Assembly: GCA_025331125.1 (NCBI GenBank)
Contig: JAOALB010000208.1
Span: 1-64,000, forward strand
DNA length: 64,000 nucleotides
Direction of reading: 5' to 3'
Source of the DNA: Mycogone perniciosa
Taxonomy: Eukaryota; Ascomycota; Sordariomycetes; Hypocreales; Hypocreaceae
The notes beneath the pieces are model-generated. The model saw only the letters and a list, made by a program, of their open reading frames with translations, was not told the origin of the DNA and made no database searches. Within the stretch, counting starts at the first letter, position 1; every line of letters begins with the position of its first letter. The position numbers and the translations under genes are program-made. Shown here one piece after another: positions 10,401 to 20,188 of the stretch.

Positions 10401-13276
10401 TTCGCTATAGGAGTGATTTTTGACTTAGTTCCTTCATCGAAGTCCTTTTTCATTTCGCATATCTTTTTGTCAAGTTGTGACATGAATATGTTTGCTAATA
10501 GAGGGCTAACGATAGATCCTTGAGGAGTTCCAATTATATTATTATGGTATGTTCTAAATTCGAAGTAACCCGCTTTTAGAGCTTTTCATAACAATTTAGT
10601 GAATTTTCTGTCCAGGATCTTACGCTCGATTATTTCCATCAGTTTTGAGTGATCGATGCTGTCAAAGCATTTGGATATATCTCCTTCAATAATTCAAGTT
10701 GCTGGTTGGAAGTCTTGTCTAACAGCTTTCAGAGCGGTATGACATCCTCTCTGTGGTCTAAAACCATGGCTGTAATCCGAGAATGTGGGCTCAAATATTG
10801 CTTCTAATATCATTCTGATTGCTTCTTGTACAATCTTGTCTCTAGGAGACGCGATTGTTAGAGGTCTTGTACCACCAGAGGCCTTTGGAATTTGCACTCT
10901 TCTGGCTGGCTTAAATTGGAAAGACTCGTCTTTAAGTTTCTCAACTATATTTTCTAGTACTTCCAATGACATACCATCTAATGTCTCTGGGCTTACGCCT
11001 GGAGTCATTTGACCTGGTTTACTTTTCAGTTTGTTATATGCAATAGCCAGGATTTCCGAGTCGCATAAAATCCTGTATAGATTTCTGTCGATCGGGTTGT
11101 CCAGGAATTTTTCAGATCTTAAATGTAAATCCTTCAACTTCTTCATCACATTGGACTCTTGGTCCGTAGTACTTCCTGTACTGTAACTACGATAGTTGTT
11201 GGCGCTTTTTGCTGCAACCCTTCCCCATATGTTTATGGAGTTACCCATAATTTTAAGTACTACGGTTGCTCTGTTACCATAGGAATTACTTCCCTTAGGC
11301 AATCCGGGTGTTGCTGTGTGTATTCAATTACTTTCCTTAGGTTGTCCACTCTTGTTCTTGATTATATTTCTTATATAACTTGCAAATATCTCTCATTTCT
11401 CTTTGGCACCATTCACAAAAGAGAAGATATCGTATGCCCCATCCCTTCCAAGGCATATCCCTACGCATGGGGACAATGAACAATAGACTTCAGGCAATCA
11501 AGCTTTAACCATAGAAAGAACAGACTTACTGTTAAACGCTTTCAGAAGGTTTCTTACGTTTGTAGTATTTACATGAGATGCTATGTTCAGCTTTGGGTTT
11601 TCCCCATCACCTAACTCATGGTCTGTATAAACATTTGAGAAGTTTATATCTCTTGGTAGAGATTTGATACACAGGCACAGCCCGCGCACATGGTGAGCGT
11701 AAGTAATTGTAGCACCACTAGATAGTAATATTACTGTATTTAATAAAGGTAATTCGAAAGGATTTATAGGTTCTATACCCATAGGTGGTCATTGAGAACC
11801 TAATTCAACTGTTGGTGTTAGAGCACTATGGAAGAATGCTCAGAATATAGCTAAGAAGAATAAAGCTTCAGATACTATAAACAATATTACTCCTAAATTT
11901 AATCCTTTTTGTACTGCAAGGGTATGGTTACCTAAGTAAGTCATAGGTTAAAATATATTTCTATATTTGTTGGACTATATCTTAATTAATAGGTTGTTAA
12001 TAACGAACGTATTAATTTTTTACGTGTAGTCTCTGAAGGTCCTAGGAAATATTTATCCTTCTCCTAGTTCCCTGCTGATTATCCTTAAATAAGGATTTTC
12101 CAGCAATTGGTAAAATTTAAAGAGAGCACTTACATGTTATTATAGTTTATTTATTGAAGCTCTTATTTTTAATCTTCCGTCAACAGAAAGATGTTCTTTT
12201 GATATGATCATATTATATACAATTTCTCATCTTTTAAAATCATTAAGCTTATCACCTATCAAGGGATATGTATTGAAATAATCAACAATAAACTTAATAT
12301 TATTTATAGATGTTACAGATAAAGATAATATTTCTGAATTATTAGCTGTTGTATAACTCTTTACATTACAAGATAAATATGAAGCAAGGTCCTCCATAAA
12401 TGGTCTCATAGAAGTAGATGTAGGTTTATCATATGCACGTTGATCTAATCTGAATTTAAGTGAAATATTTTCACTTACAGCTCTTTTACGAGTATCGGAT
12501 TTATCTCTGCTCTCTACATATTTAATACCAAAATGTCCATCTGCTTCCGTAAAACCTGTGAATCAATTATTATCTTGGTAATTAGAATTATCTAACAAGC
12601 TTTCAGGTATATTTAAAGAATATTTAGCATTAATGAATTTTATTACTTCATTCAATCTTTTATTCTTAGGAGTTCTTAATTTTCCATGTATTAAATTTAT
12701 AAAGTGTATAATACCTTTAATATCTCCAATAATATAACGAATTACATTATCTGAAATTTGAAAACGTCCTATGTTTTCTAATTCTGATTGTATAAAGGCA
12801 TACATACCTAAATTATTTACATGAGAAGTAAAAACTATTCTAGGATTAAGTACTCTATTCAAAGTAGTATTACCTAAAGATGGTAGAGATATATGACCAT
12901 CTCCTTCTAAAAGACCCGCTAAATAATAACCTAAATTATCTTTATTTGTAAAAACTGTAATATTATTTTCATTTTTATAATCAATCAAAATTTCATTAAT
13001 TTCCTCTGCAGGTATTGCTTTTGCAATATTTAAACTATAATAAGTAATAATTGGTTTACCCTCTGAAATTATATCTCTTCATCATAAAGCCATTGAAGCT
13101 ATTACTGTAGCTAAAGCTATAAAGAAGAATATATAGCTATTACTGAAAAGATGCATAGATAATGCTCCATTTACTGTTAAAGTAAATAAAGATATACTTG
13201 TGTATAAAGGTCACGGAGAAGGTGACACTAAATGGAAAGGATGATCTTGAAAATTACTTCTAGTTAAAGTTGTCAT
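7433..13276 (-). CDS. cox3: Cytochrome c oxidase subunit 3 (4 exons)
   Basis: Core membrane subunit of complex IV. Exons (descending): 13276..13058, 11941..11690, 9293..9125, 7602..7433. They join to 810 nt and 269 aa, the family's length. It starts MTTLTRSNFQDHPFHLVSPS. Junctions restore RDIISEG-TYLGNHTLAVQKG, ITYAHH-SLIKGERSG and GTGFHGF-HVIVGTIFLS. The C-terminus is HFVDVVWLFLYVSMYYWGS. UGA codes Trp throughout. It carries two group I introns and one group II intron. Confidence 0.95.
7603..9124 (-). mobile_element. Group I intron 3 of cox3
   Basis: The upstream exon ends GGGT at 9125 and the intron ends ATCATG at 7603. The P7 strands GGTTCAACGACTAGC near 7736-7750 and TAGTCTAAACA near 7630 lie after the ORF. 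Insertion is in the FHGF-HVIVG codons. Confidence 0.88.
7863..9124 (-). CDS. LAGLIDADG homing endonuclease in cox3 intron 3
   Basis: Fused in frame to exon 3 (FHGLICVALFIY...), about 420 residues to the stop at 7863. Two motifs are visible: WLAGFTDAEGNFNIK near 8985-8940 and WLAGFIDGEATF near 8550. A C-terminal module, IAIKDNQSKMYNSMSECAKD followed by ISRKYIKECL, resembles NUMOD/IENR DNA-binding repeats. It probably cleaves intronless cox3 alleles. The two-motif form acts as a monomer in this family. No disruption is seen. Confidence 0.87.
9294..11689 (-). mobile_element. Group II intron 2 of cox3
   Basis: The intron starts GTGCGCGGGC at 11689, matching GUGYG. Near the 3' end is a domain V-like hairpin, GAGCCTAGTGATGCGAAAGC followed by ATCCCGCTGGGTTCGGG, then a domain VI stem and an AT end at 9294. 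It is the only group II intron here and looks richer in GC than its surroundings. It splits the HH-SLI codons. Confidence 0.93.
9389..11689 (-). CDS. Group II intron reverse transcriptase/maturase with HNH domain
   Basis: Open for 766 residues from the intron start, in frame with cox3 exon 2, to a stop at 9389. RT blocks are clear: MTPGVSPETLDGM, KPARRVQIPKASGGTRPLTI, DYSHGFRPQRGCHTAL, GTPQGSIVSPLLAN and LSYVRYADDWIIG, whose YADD holds the catalytic Asp pair. A maturase X region follows, then an HNH nuclease near the end: CANCGSEYRVEMHHVRHMKD ... CRECHMSHH. All parts needed for splicing and retrohoming are present. It uses both UGG and UGA for Trp. Confidence 0.95.
11942..13057 (-). mobile_element. 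Group I intron 1 of cox3
   Basis: The exon ends GGGT at 13058 and the intron ends CCTATG at 11942. The core lies after the ORF: CAGAGACTACACG near 12022-12034 and AAGATATAGTCC near 11972-11983, with TTTCCAGCA-type P strands near 12080-12110. Confidence 0.88.
12140..13057 (-). CDS. LAGLIDADG homing endonuclease in cox3 intron 1
   Basis: Read in frame from exon 1, about 305 residues to TAA at 12140. The first motif is YLAGLLEGDGHISLP near 12895-12940, and the second WFTGFTEADGHFGIK near 12510-12565 after an in-frame UGA Trp. The family's closing KEHLSVDGRLKIRASINKL is present. It looks intact. Confidence 0.87.
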
Positions 13277-13318
13277 TTATATTAATAAAAAAAATACAGC
13301 TTCATACATTTATTTAAA

Positions 13319-13390
13319 AGCCCCTAAGATGAATCGAACATCTATAAACACTATTAACAGTAGTGCGCTTTACCATTAAGCTACAGGGGC
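13319..13390 (-). tRNA. trnN: tRNA-Asn (GUU)
   Basis: Acceptor GCCCCTG/TAGGGGC, anticodon arm CACTA-CTGTTAA-TAGTG, anticodon GTT, T loop TTCGATT. It lies 42 nt upstream of cox3. Confidence 0.93.
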
Positions 13391-13470
13391 TTGAGTGATA
13401 AATACTCTAATTACATTTATCACTGAATAAATTATATAATGTGGTGGCTATTTTACTAGGCTGATTTAGA

Positions 13471-14853
13471 TTAAACTTTAGAATAACTTAAGTAAACTAA
13501 TCTTCCTTTTATTTCTATATTGTCTAGCAAAAAGCTTTTACCTTTTTCCACTCTATTTCTAACAGTGGAACGAGCTATACCTAAATAATTGGCACATTCT
13601 AATAAAGAAGAGAATAATTTTATAGTTTCCTCTGTTTTAGCATCTACTAATTGTATTGAAACTGAGGCGTTATCTACTCTGTATCTATTTAACGAAAGGA
13701 TAAATAATTTTCCATCTCTTATCTCATAATTTGAAGGTTGTATTAAAAACTTTTCTACCTCTAGTTTAAATGGAAGACTTTGAACTTTTGGTGTAAAAGT
13801 AGATAGACGATAATCATTCATTTGACTAGTTATTTTTTCAATTAATTCCAAACCTTCCGGTAAATAATGAAACCCTTTTATAAGAATAGCTATTATATAC
13901 TTTCAATCACAATAATCTAAATACTTTTTAGTACGTCATTTTAAACTGTCTAGCAGAGGAATTAAAACGGATTGTATATAAAAAGCATTACCTACACTTA
14001 TACTATATATACCCTTAGAATTACTAATAGTAACTCAGCTATTATTTGTCTCAGCTGTATTATCTCTTAATATCTCTAATTCTGGGTTTTGAAATGAATA
14101 GCTTGCGCACAAATTATTTACTGCTCTTTTATGTAAGTAGTCTGCAATAGCTAATAGTAAATCTTTATTTCCTTTTTGGCCTAGAGTAAAGAATGCACTT
14201 TTACTTAATTTTTTAAAACTGAAAGACCCATCCCCTTCTATAAAACCTAGTAATCAGTTAGGTGAAATTTCAACTTTATGCTCTTCTGGCATTAAAAATT
14301 CTGTTCTTTTTGAATTCATTCCTACCTTAATCTTTTCTATCTGTACCACAAGTTCAGTACGGTCAGGGTTATTTCAGCTATTATAAAGTAAAAATGCTTC
14401 TTTGAAAGCTAAGAAATTTCAATGTTTATTTGAGTTTAAATTAAACATAGAAAATAGTTGAATTATGATTGCCACTTCTTCTTTAGCTATTATATTATAA
14501 GTAGCTATATTTTGGTTAGCATTTAGTTTTACTTTACCTATCTGTAAATTTTCTTGGATATAATCTAGAGCTGATTTGTCATCAAGATGTAATCCTATAC
14601 TATATCTAAATTCAAAGTATTTTCTTTGTCCTGACGCTTGTGCAGTGATTTGAAAACAACCTTCAGCATCTGTAAACCCTCTGAATCATTCTATGAAATC
14701 TAAAGATAAACTTATTTTCATGTTATTTTTTAGTCGCTTTAGCTTTAGCTTGCGCAGCAGCACACCTAAGGGTGTTTCTATTATTACTCTTTCTTCATTA
14801 AAGTCGCAATTATTTAGATTTGCTCCTGTAGTTTTTGTAAATAAATTAGACAT
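13471..14853 (-). CDS. Free-standing LAGLIDADG endonuclease
   Basis: A 460-aa ORF lying between trnS and trnN, not in a recognisable intron. Motifs are [17 protein letters not shown] near 14640-14690 and WLLGFIEGDGSFSFKK near 14220-14260. After the second endonuclease half comes a C-terminal region with MNDYRLST and a SLLECANYLGIARSTVRNRV helix-turn-helix-like segment. ATG at 14853 is the first in-frame ATG, though the frame is open further upstream. An in-frame AGCTTTAGCTTGCGCAGCAG element at 14740-14763 adds a Lys/Leu/Arg-rich stretch. It is paralogous to the ORFs at 15466, 47412 and 54734. Confidence 0.8.
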
Positions 14854-15268
14854 TTTTGTCTTTGTAAAACCCAAAGATGGGGAAAATGTTATAGAAAGTT
14901 AATACTTTCTATTATACTGAATAAAAGTTATAGCTCCTTTTTTTACCTTAGCACCTCGGTATACTATTTAAGATATATAGTTAGAACTGATTATTCCTAA
15001 GAAATCATCAGTTCGCCATCTATCATTAATAGTCACTAAAACATCTAATCAAATTTAGGTGTCGCTTGCGCAGTAATTTTGGAAATTACTAAAAGTGATG
15101 AATTAAATATTTATAAATAATTACAAAAAATATAAGTATGGATAGCTTTAGCTTGCGCAGCACAAATAAACAAAATATTCTTGACTTAATTTTTGGCTAT
15201 ATATACACAGTATTATGCTCTACCTAATCCCCTGCGCAAGCTAGGGGATACGAGCTATAGAGGCAGTT
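14854..15268. other. Spacer with no gene
   Basis: AT-rich spacer between the free-standing endonuclease and trnS(gct). GC bits occur at 15061-15071, 15144-15164 (GATAGCTTTAGCTTGCGCAG) and 15230-15248 (CCCCTGCGCAAGCTAGGGG). I see nothing else. Confidence 0.7.
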
Positions 15269-15352
15269 CGGAAAAGAGGTGATTTGAACACCTAAATGTA
15301 TAAAACATAGCACGTAGCAAGTGCCTTACCCTACCAAATGGAAGACTTTTCC
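15269..15352 (-). tRNA. trnS: tRNA-Ser (GCU)
   Basis: Class II tRNA of 84 nt; acceptor GGAAAAG/CTTTTCC, anticodon loop TTGCTAC with anticodon GCT (AGY codons), long variable arm ATGTTTTATACAT, T loop TTCAAAT. Confidence 0.9.
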
Positions 15353-15420
15353 TATAACGAATTAGATCAGAATCGAACCGTGCTGGCTAGCTTGCGCAGA
15401 AAATGACTAATTGTACGTTA
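15353..15420 (-). pseudogene. Possible tRNA relic with a GC insertion
   Basis: The minus strand has CAATTAGTC, a CTGCGCAAGCTAGC element, then CACGGTTCGATTCTGATC and CTAATTCG. The GGTTCGATTC looks like a T arm and the ends could pair as an acceptor. No complete cloverleaf can be drawn. Confidence 0.35.
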
Positions 15421-15465
15421 ATTTATTTTATTCTACTTAAATATAAGCAAAATTAAAAATGAGTT

Positions 15466-16860
15466 TTAATCGGTAAATTCTACCTTTTTAAGAGTATAGA
15501 ATTTATCTTTAAATTTAAATAGACTATTTTTATTAATTCTATTGGGAATAGTTTGTAAAGACACCTCTAAATATTTAGCACAATCTTTATAGGTGTAAAA
15601 TGTTTTAACTACTTCCCCATTATCTTCTATAAGCTGTATTACATTAGCTTCCGCTCTATTAATAAACCTGTTTTGTGATATCACCCAAGTGTTACCATTT
15701 CTAATTTCTAAGTTAGAAGGTTTATTTAACATAAGGTTAATCTCTTTATATAAAAATTCTCTATCTACTATTGCTACCTCGGAGCTAGATAATCTACGGT
15801 TATTCATTTGACTAATGATTAACTCTATTAGTCTTAAACCATCATCTATATATTGAAATCCTTTATCCCTAAGCATCAAAATACTAGTTCAATCTTCAAA
15901 ATCCTTTTTCTTCTTTGTTTGTCAATTCAGCGAATTAAAAAAAGGTATTAAAGCTTCTCGAATGAAATCATGCCGATTAACTATTATTTGGCATAATTGT
16001 TTATTACCGTATTCTTCCTTACTAGTTACAAGTCTCACTCTAGGGTTAGCCTTATCTAATTTATTTAATTCAGGATCTCCTAATTGAAGTAAGAATTCCT
16101 GTATAGCCTTTAATAACCCAGAATCAACAAATGATTGACTAATGTTAAAAATTAAGCTTAATTCTTTAGATTTAATGAAAAATGAACCATCAGCTTCGAT
16201 AAAACCTAGTAATCAATAATTAGTAATTCTATATTCGTGATTTGCTGGTAATTTATAATCAGTTCTTTTACTATTAACACCGCTTTTAATCTCTTCAAGT
16301 TGTTGAATCAAATCTAGTGTTTTACTAGAGTTAATATATAACTCGAAAGCCTTCTTGAAACTAAGGAAGTTTAGCAATTTAGTACTATTTAAAGTATATT
16401 GTTCAAAAATTGTTATTATTTTTTTTATATCTTCAATACTACTTACTCTAAATATGCACGTATTTTTATACTCGAATGCTTTACCGAAACCTAAAATATC
16501 TCTAATATAAATTAAAGCGTGAAAATCGTCAATGTGAAGTTGAATCTGAAAAAAGAATTGGTAGAAGTTAGTGGAACCTTTTCGTCCAAAATAAAAGTTT
16601 CCTTCACCATCTGTAAATCCACAGAATCATTCATAAAATTCAGGCCGGCTACGTAAAGATTGTTCTAATACAGTTATATCGCTAATTATTAAATTGTTAT
16701 TTGTATTTTGATTATTAGTAGTATAATATCTAAACCCATTACTATAATTAGCCTTATAAGGGGATGCACATAAACCTCCGTATTTATTAATTGAGGAATT
16801 TTCCAAGATACGCTCTATCATTGCTGGGACTTGAAAATTCATAAAAAACCCGATTTTCAT
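15466..16860 (-). CDS. Free-standing LAGLIDADG endonuclease, second copy
   Basis: A 464-aa ORF between trnD and trnS(gct). Motifs are WFCGFTDGEGNFYFGRKG near 16580-16630 and WLLGFIEADGSFFIK near 16180-16220. The C-terminal module (MNNRRLSS, then FYTYKDCAKYLEVSLQTIPN) matches the 13471 paralogue, so the two probably arose from a common mobile ancestor. ATG at 16860 is chosen; the frame is also open upstream into a GC palindrome. No flanking intron core is evident. Confidence 0.8.
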
Positions 16861-16884
16861 TCCTAGGGTTGAAAATCTAACTTT

Positions 16885-16908
16885 CCCTAGCTTGCGCAGC
16901 AAGCTAGT
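16885..16908. repeat. GC palindrome element
   Basis: CCCTAGCTTGCGCAGCAAGC then TAG, the same core as at 7347 and 39889, placed just upstream of the endonuclease start. Confidence 0.9.
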
Positions 16909-16934
16909 CGTTGTTAAATAATGTTCTTTTCATG

Positions 16935-17008
16935 CGAATCAGGTGGGCCTCGAACCCACATCTATTTCCGTGACAGGGAAATCCTTTACCTAATTAAGTT
17001 ACTAATTC
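16935..17008 (-). tRNA. trnD: tRNA-Asp (GUC)
   Basis: Acceptor GAATTAG/CTGATTC, anticodon arm TTTCC-CTGTCAC-GGAAA, anticodon GTC, T arm GTGGG-TTCGAGG-CCCAC. Confidence 0.93.
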
Positions 17009-17079
17009 TAATAATACTAGGAAATATTACTTTTAAGTAAATATATATTAAATTTACTTATTTTATAAAAATAAGTTAT

Positions 17080-17163
17080 TAGGAGACAAGAGATTCGAAC
17101 TCTTAAAAGCGACTGCTATTGAGTTTACAGCTCAACCCTTCTTACCAATAAAGGAACCCTCCT
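17080..17163 (-). tRNA. trnY: tRNA-Tyr (GUA)
   Basis: 84 nt with an extended variable arm; anticodon arm TTGAG-CTGTAAA-CTCAA, anticodon GTA, T arm AAGAG-TTCGAAT-CTCTT. It lies about 50 nt downstream of rns. Confidence 0.9.
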
Positions 17164-17214
17164 TTATATAATATAAATTAATATATTATATAATTTAATT
17201 ATTGTTAATATTAA

Positions 17215-18760
17215 TTAATCCCGCGCAACTTCCACTACGCGAACCGTATTTCGACTTAACACTAATTAGAGCCACGCATACGAAGATTCCCAATAATAGA
17301 ATACACAAAACCTACTTGTTTTTTTTACTAATTACTAAGAAAGCAAACTTATTGCGCATGCTCTTTTCAGCATGTGACGAGTGGTTAGTACCAATCCAAG
17401 GTTAATTCACCGTGACATGGTGATTCACGATTACTAGTAATTACTTATTCATATAGTCAAATTTCAGACTACAATCCTTAAAATTTATATCCTATTTTTT
17501 GAGATTAGCTTAAATTCACATTTTCGCATCTCTTTGTCTAGGCATATGTGGCACGTCTATAGCCCACAATATTAAGGCCATGATGACTTGTCTTTGTCCC
17601 CTTTTTCTTTCCAAATTCTAGGATCAAATGCTTTATCGTAAAATTAAAAAAATAAAGCCAGGGATTGCGTTAATTTCATGGAAACCACAGTTTCACAACA
17701 TTAACTGAAAACAGCCGTGCAACTCCTGTAATATAATTATACAAATTGTGGTAAGGTTTTTCGTGGATCATCGAATTAAACAACATACTTCACTACTGGT
17801 GTCAGAAACGGTCTAGTGATTTCAGTTCCTGCGTTGCCACATTACTCTTGAGGTGAAATGCTTACACTTTCATTTATAGACCAAATAATGTTTAATATTT
17901 AATTCAAATGAACTAAATTATTAAATCTTAATCTAACCTATGGCATTCATCATTTACTGCAAAGACTACTTGGGTATCTAATCCTGTTTGTTCTCTGTGC
18001 CTTCGTCCTTCAACGTCAGTTTTTACATAGAGGGCTGCCTTCGCCTTTACCGAGTCCCTTTGGTATCATAGAATTTCATCTCTCCTCCTCAAGTACTGCC
18101 CTCTTACATAAAACTCTAGTCAAGTACTAACATTATAGAAGCTATATTGACCGTCTAGGTACCCTTTAAACCTAATTAAGATGAATAACACTAGTCTCTT
18201 ACGTATTACCGCGACTGCTGGCACGCAATTAGTCAAGACACGATATATATACTGTCATTATCAATATATAAACAAAGCTTTATTCAATTTTAATACAATC
18301 CTATAGATCATATTCAAAGACATGATCAAAATAGGACTTGCCACTTCTCCAAGTTGCCAGTTCAGCCGTTAGGCCATTGACCAAAATTCCTCACTGCTGT
18401 ACTAACTTGCATTGGGGTTTTTTCAGACCCAATGTGGTCGATCAACCTTTCAGCTTCGACTACGAGAGTTTTAGGCTAGTTAAGCCATCACCTTAACTAC
18501 TACCTATCCCGAAGATATTTATTATCCTCTTAAAGCAGGAATTTTTAGTTTCCCTTTATTTATTATGAAGGATTTACCTCCACTTTAAGGCCGGCGAAGA
18601 ATATCCTTATACTCACCTGTACACCACTTTTTAATTAAGAAAATTAAAACGTACGATTAGCATGTGTCAAGCACTTGGACAGCATTCAATCAGAGCCATC
18701 ACCAAACTCAACTATTAATTTGATATAAATTTCTTTACATCACTATAAGATCTAAAATTA
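17215..18760 (-). rRNA. rns: Small subunit mitochondrial rRNA
   Basis: Minus-strand landmarks: TTTGGTGATGGCTCTGATTG near 18680-18700 at the 5' end, GTGCCAGCAGTCGCGGTAAT near 18206-18226 (530 loop), and GTTAAGTCGAAATACGG near 17245-17261 at the 3' end. About 1.5 kb and apparently intronless. Ends are estimated within about 50 nt. The 283 nt between it and atp6 are AT-rich, with no gene seen. Confidence 0.92.
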
Positions 18761-19043
18761 TATGATTATAAATTTTATAATATAAGGAGAGTAATAAACT
18801 ATATCTTGTAATATTTATTTAATGACTGTTCTAATTTAAATAATACGTACGCTATTTTTTTTTAATAATTAACTATTTTTCTTTAATTTCTAGAATTAAA
18901 TTTTATAATTTTCATTATTCCTTAAAAGGATAAATATTTATTGTGGACATAATTTTCCTAATAACTCTTTACTCCACTTAATATTTTTATGTGTATAAAC
19001 TATACATTTTTTAATAAAATATGTATAGTAAAATTATGTAATA

Positions 19044-19826
19044 TTAGTGTAAATCTAATCCGTCTTTTATGTAAGAACTAGATAATACTACAAATACTTG
19101 AGCCTGGATGAAGGCTATTGCAAACTCTAATCCTGAGAATGCTATAATAAACACTAAAGGTATTAAACCTAAAACAAAGAAGATAATTCCTGAGTTCATT
19201 ATATTGTAAACGAAACCACTTAAAATACTTAATAGCATGTGTCCTGCTGTTATATTAGCAGCTAATCTAAGCCCTAATGATACATTTCTTGCTAAGTAAG
19301 AAATTAATTCAATAGTTACTAATAAAGGTAAAAGAGCTAAAGGACAACCGGCTGGTACTAATAATGAAAAGAATTTTAATCCATGTTTTTGGAATCCTAA
19401 TATTGTTGCCCCTAATACTATTGTGAAACTAAGAGCAAATGTTAAGGCAAAATGACCTGTAGATGCAAAACTATAAGGAATCATACCTATTAAATTATTT
19501 ATTAGTATAAATACAAATAAAGTATAGATAAATGGGAAGTATATTTGTCCACTTCTAGCATTTATTTGATTTGTAACTATATTATGTATTGTTACATATA
19601 AAGATTCTTGAGCTATAGATCAGTTGTTACTAACTAATTTATTATAGTTTGTAGCTACTAAGCTTAAGATTAATGTTATAAAGGCTCCTATGATTAAATA
19701 GAATCCTATATTAGTTAAAGATAAGTGTAAATTACCACCTAAAACTTCTAAGTTTAATATGTCTCTTATTTCAAATTGATCTAAGGGACTTCTTATTTCT
19801 GCGAATAAATTTTGGCTAGAAAACAT
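19044..19826 (-). CDS. atp6: ATP synthase F0 subunit a
   Basis: 260 aa, starting MFSSQNLFAEIRSPLDQFEI. It has the conserved ISYLARNVSLGLRLAANITA helix with the essential Arg, and ends FIQAQVFVVLSSSYIKDGLDLH. One in-frame UGA Trp is at 19620. It forms the proton half-channels against the subunit c ring. It lies 131 nt downstream of atp8, the usual pair, and has no intron. Confidence 0.95.
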
Positions 19827-19957
19827 TTAGTAGTATATATTACTACTATTATATATATATCTTTAGATAACTAAATATTTGCAAATAAGAATAAATGTGT
19901 TATTTATTCTTTTTACATAAAAATGTTAATATAATACAATATAATTAAATAATTATA

Positions 19958-20104
19958 TTATATTTTATTAATAAACATACGTGATAAAAATAAACGAACT
20001 ATTCTTGGTAGTATGTATTTAGATAGTATGAATAATAGTACTACTATTATTGCAAAAGCAAATACTATTTCGTTCATATAATAAAAAGGTGTTAATTGTG
20101 GCAT
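19958..20104 (-). CDS. atp8: ATP synthase F0 subunit 8
   Basis: 48 aa; starts MPQLTPFYYMNEIVFAF, has one membrane helix, and ends in a basic LFLSRMFINKI tail. The MPQL start and length are diagnostic of fungal Atp8. It lies directly upstream of atp6. Confidence 0.94.
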   Translation of the reverse strand: MPQLTPFYYMNEIVFAFAIIVVLLFILSKYILPRIVRLFLSRMFINKI

Positions 20105-20188
20105 ATTTATTTTCTTTTTTATTATTATGTAATACGTATTTTTATTTAAAATAATAACCGTAATTTAGTCAAAAGCATATAATTTATA

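Noticed and set aside
11159..11479. Plus-strand ORF of about 106 codons
   Set aside because: Antisense to the intact group II RT ORF; no motif.
13471..14853. Multiple short separate genes split at UGA
   Set aside because: UGA is Trp here (trnW has anticodon UCA and conserved genes use UGA throughout), so the pieces join into one ORF; the same holds for the other ORFs.
17215..18760. Group I intron in rns
   Set aside because: The SSU landmarks are spaced as in an uninterrupted gene of about 1.5 kb.
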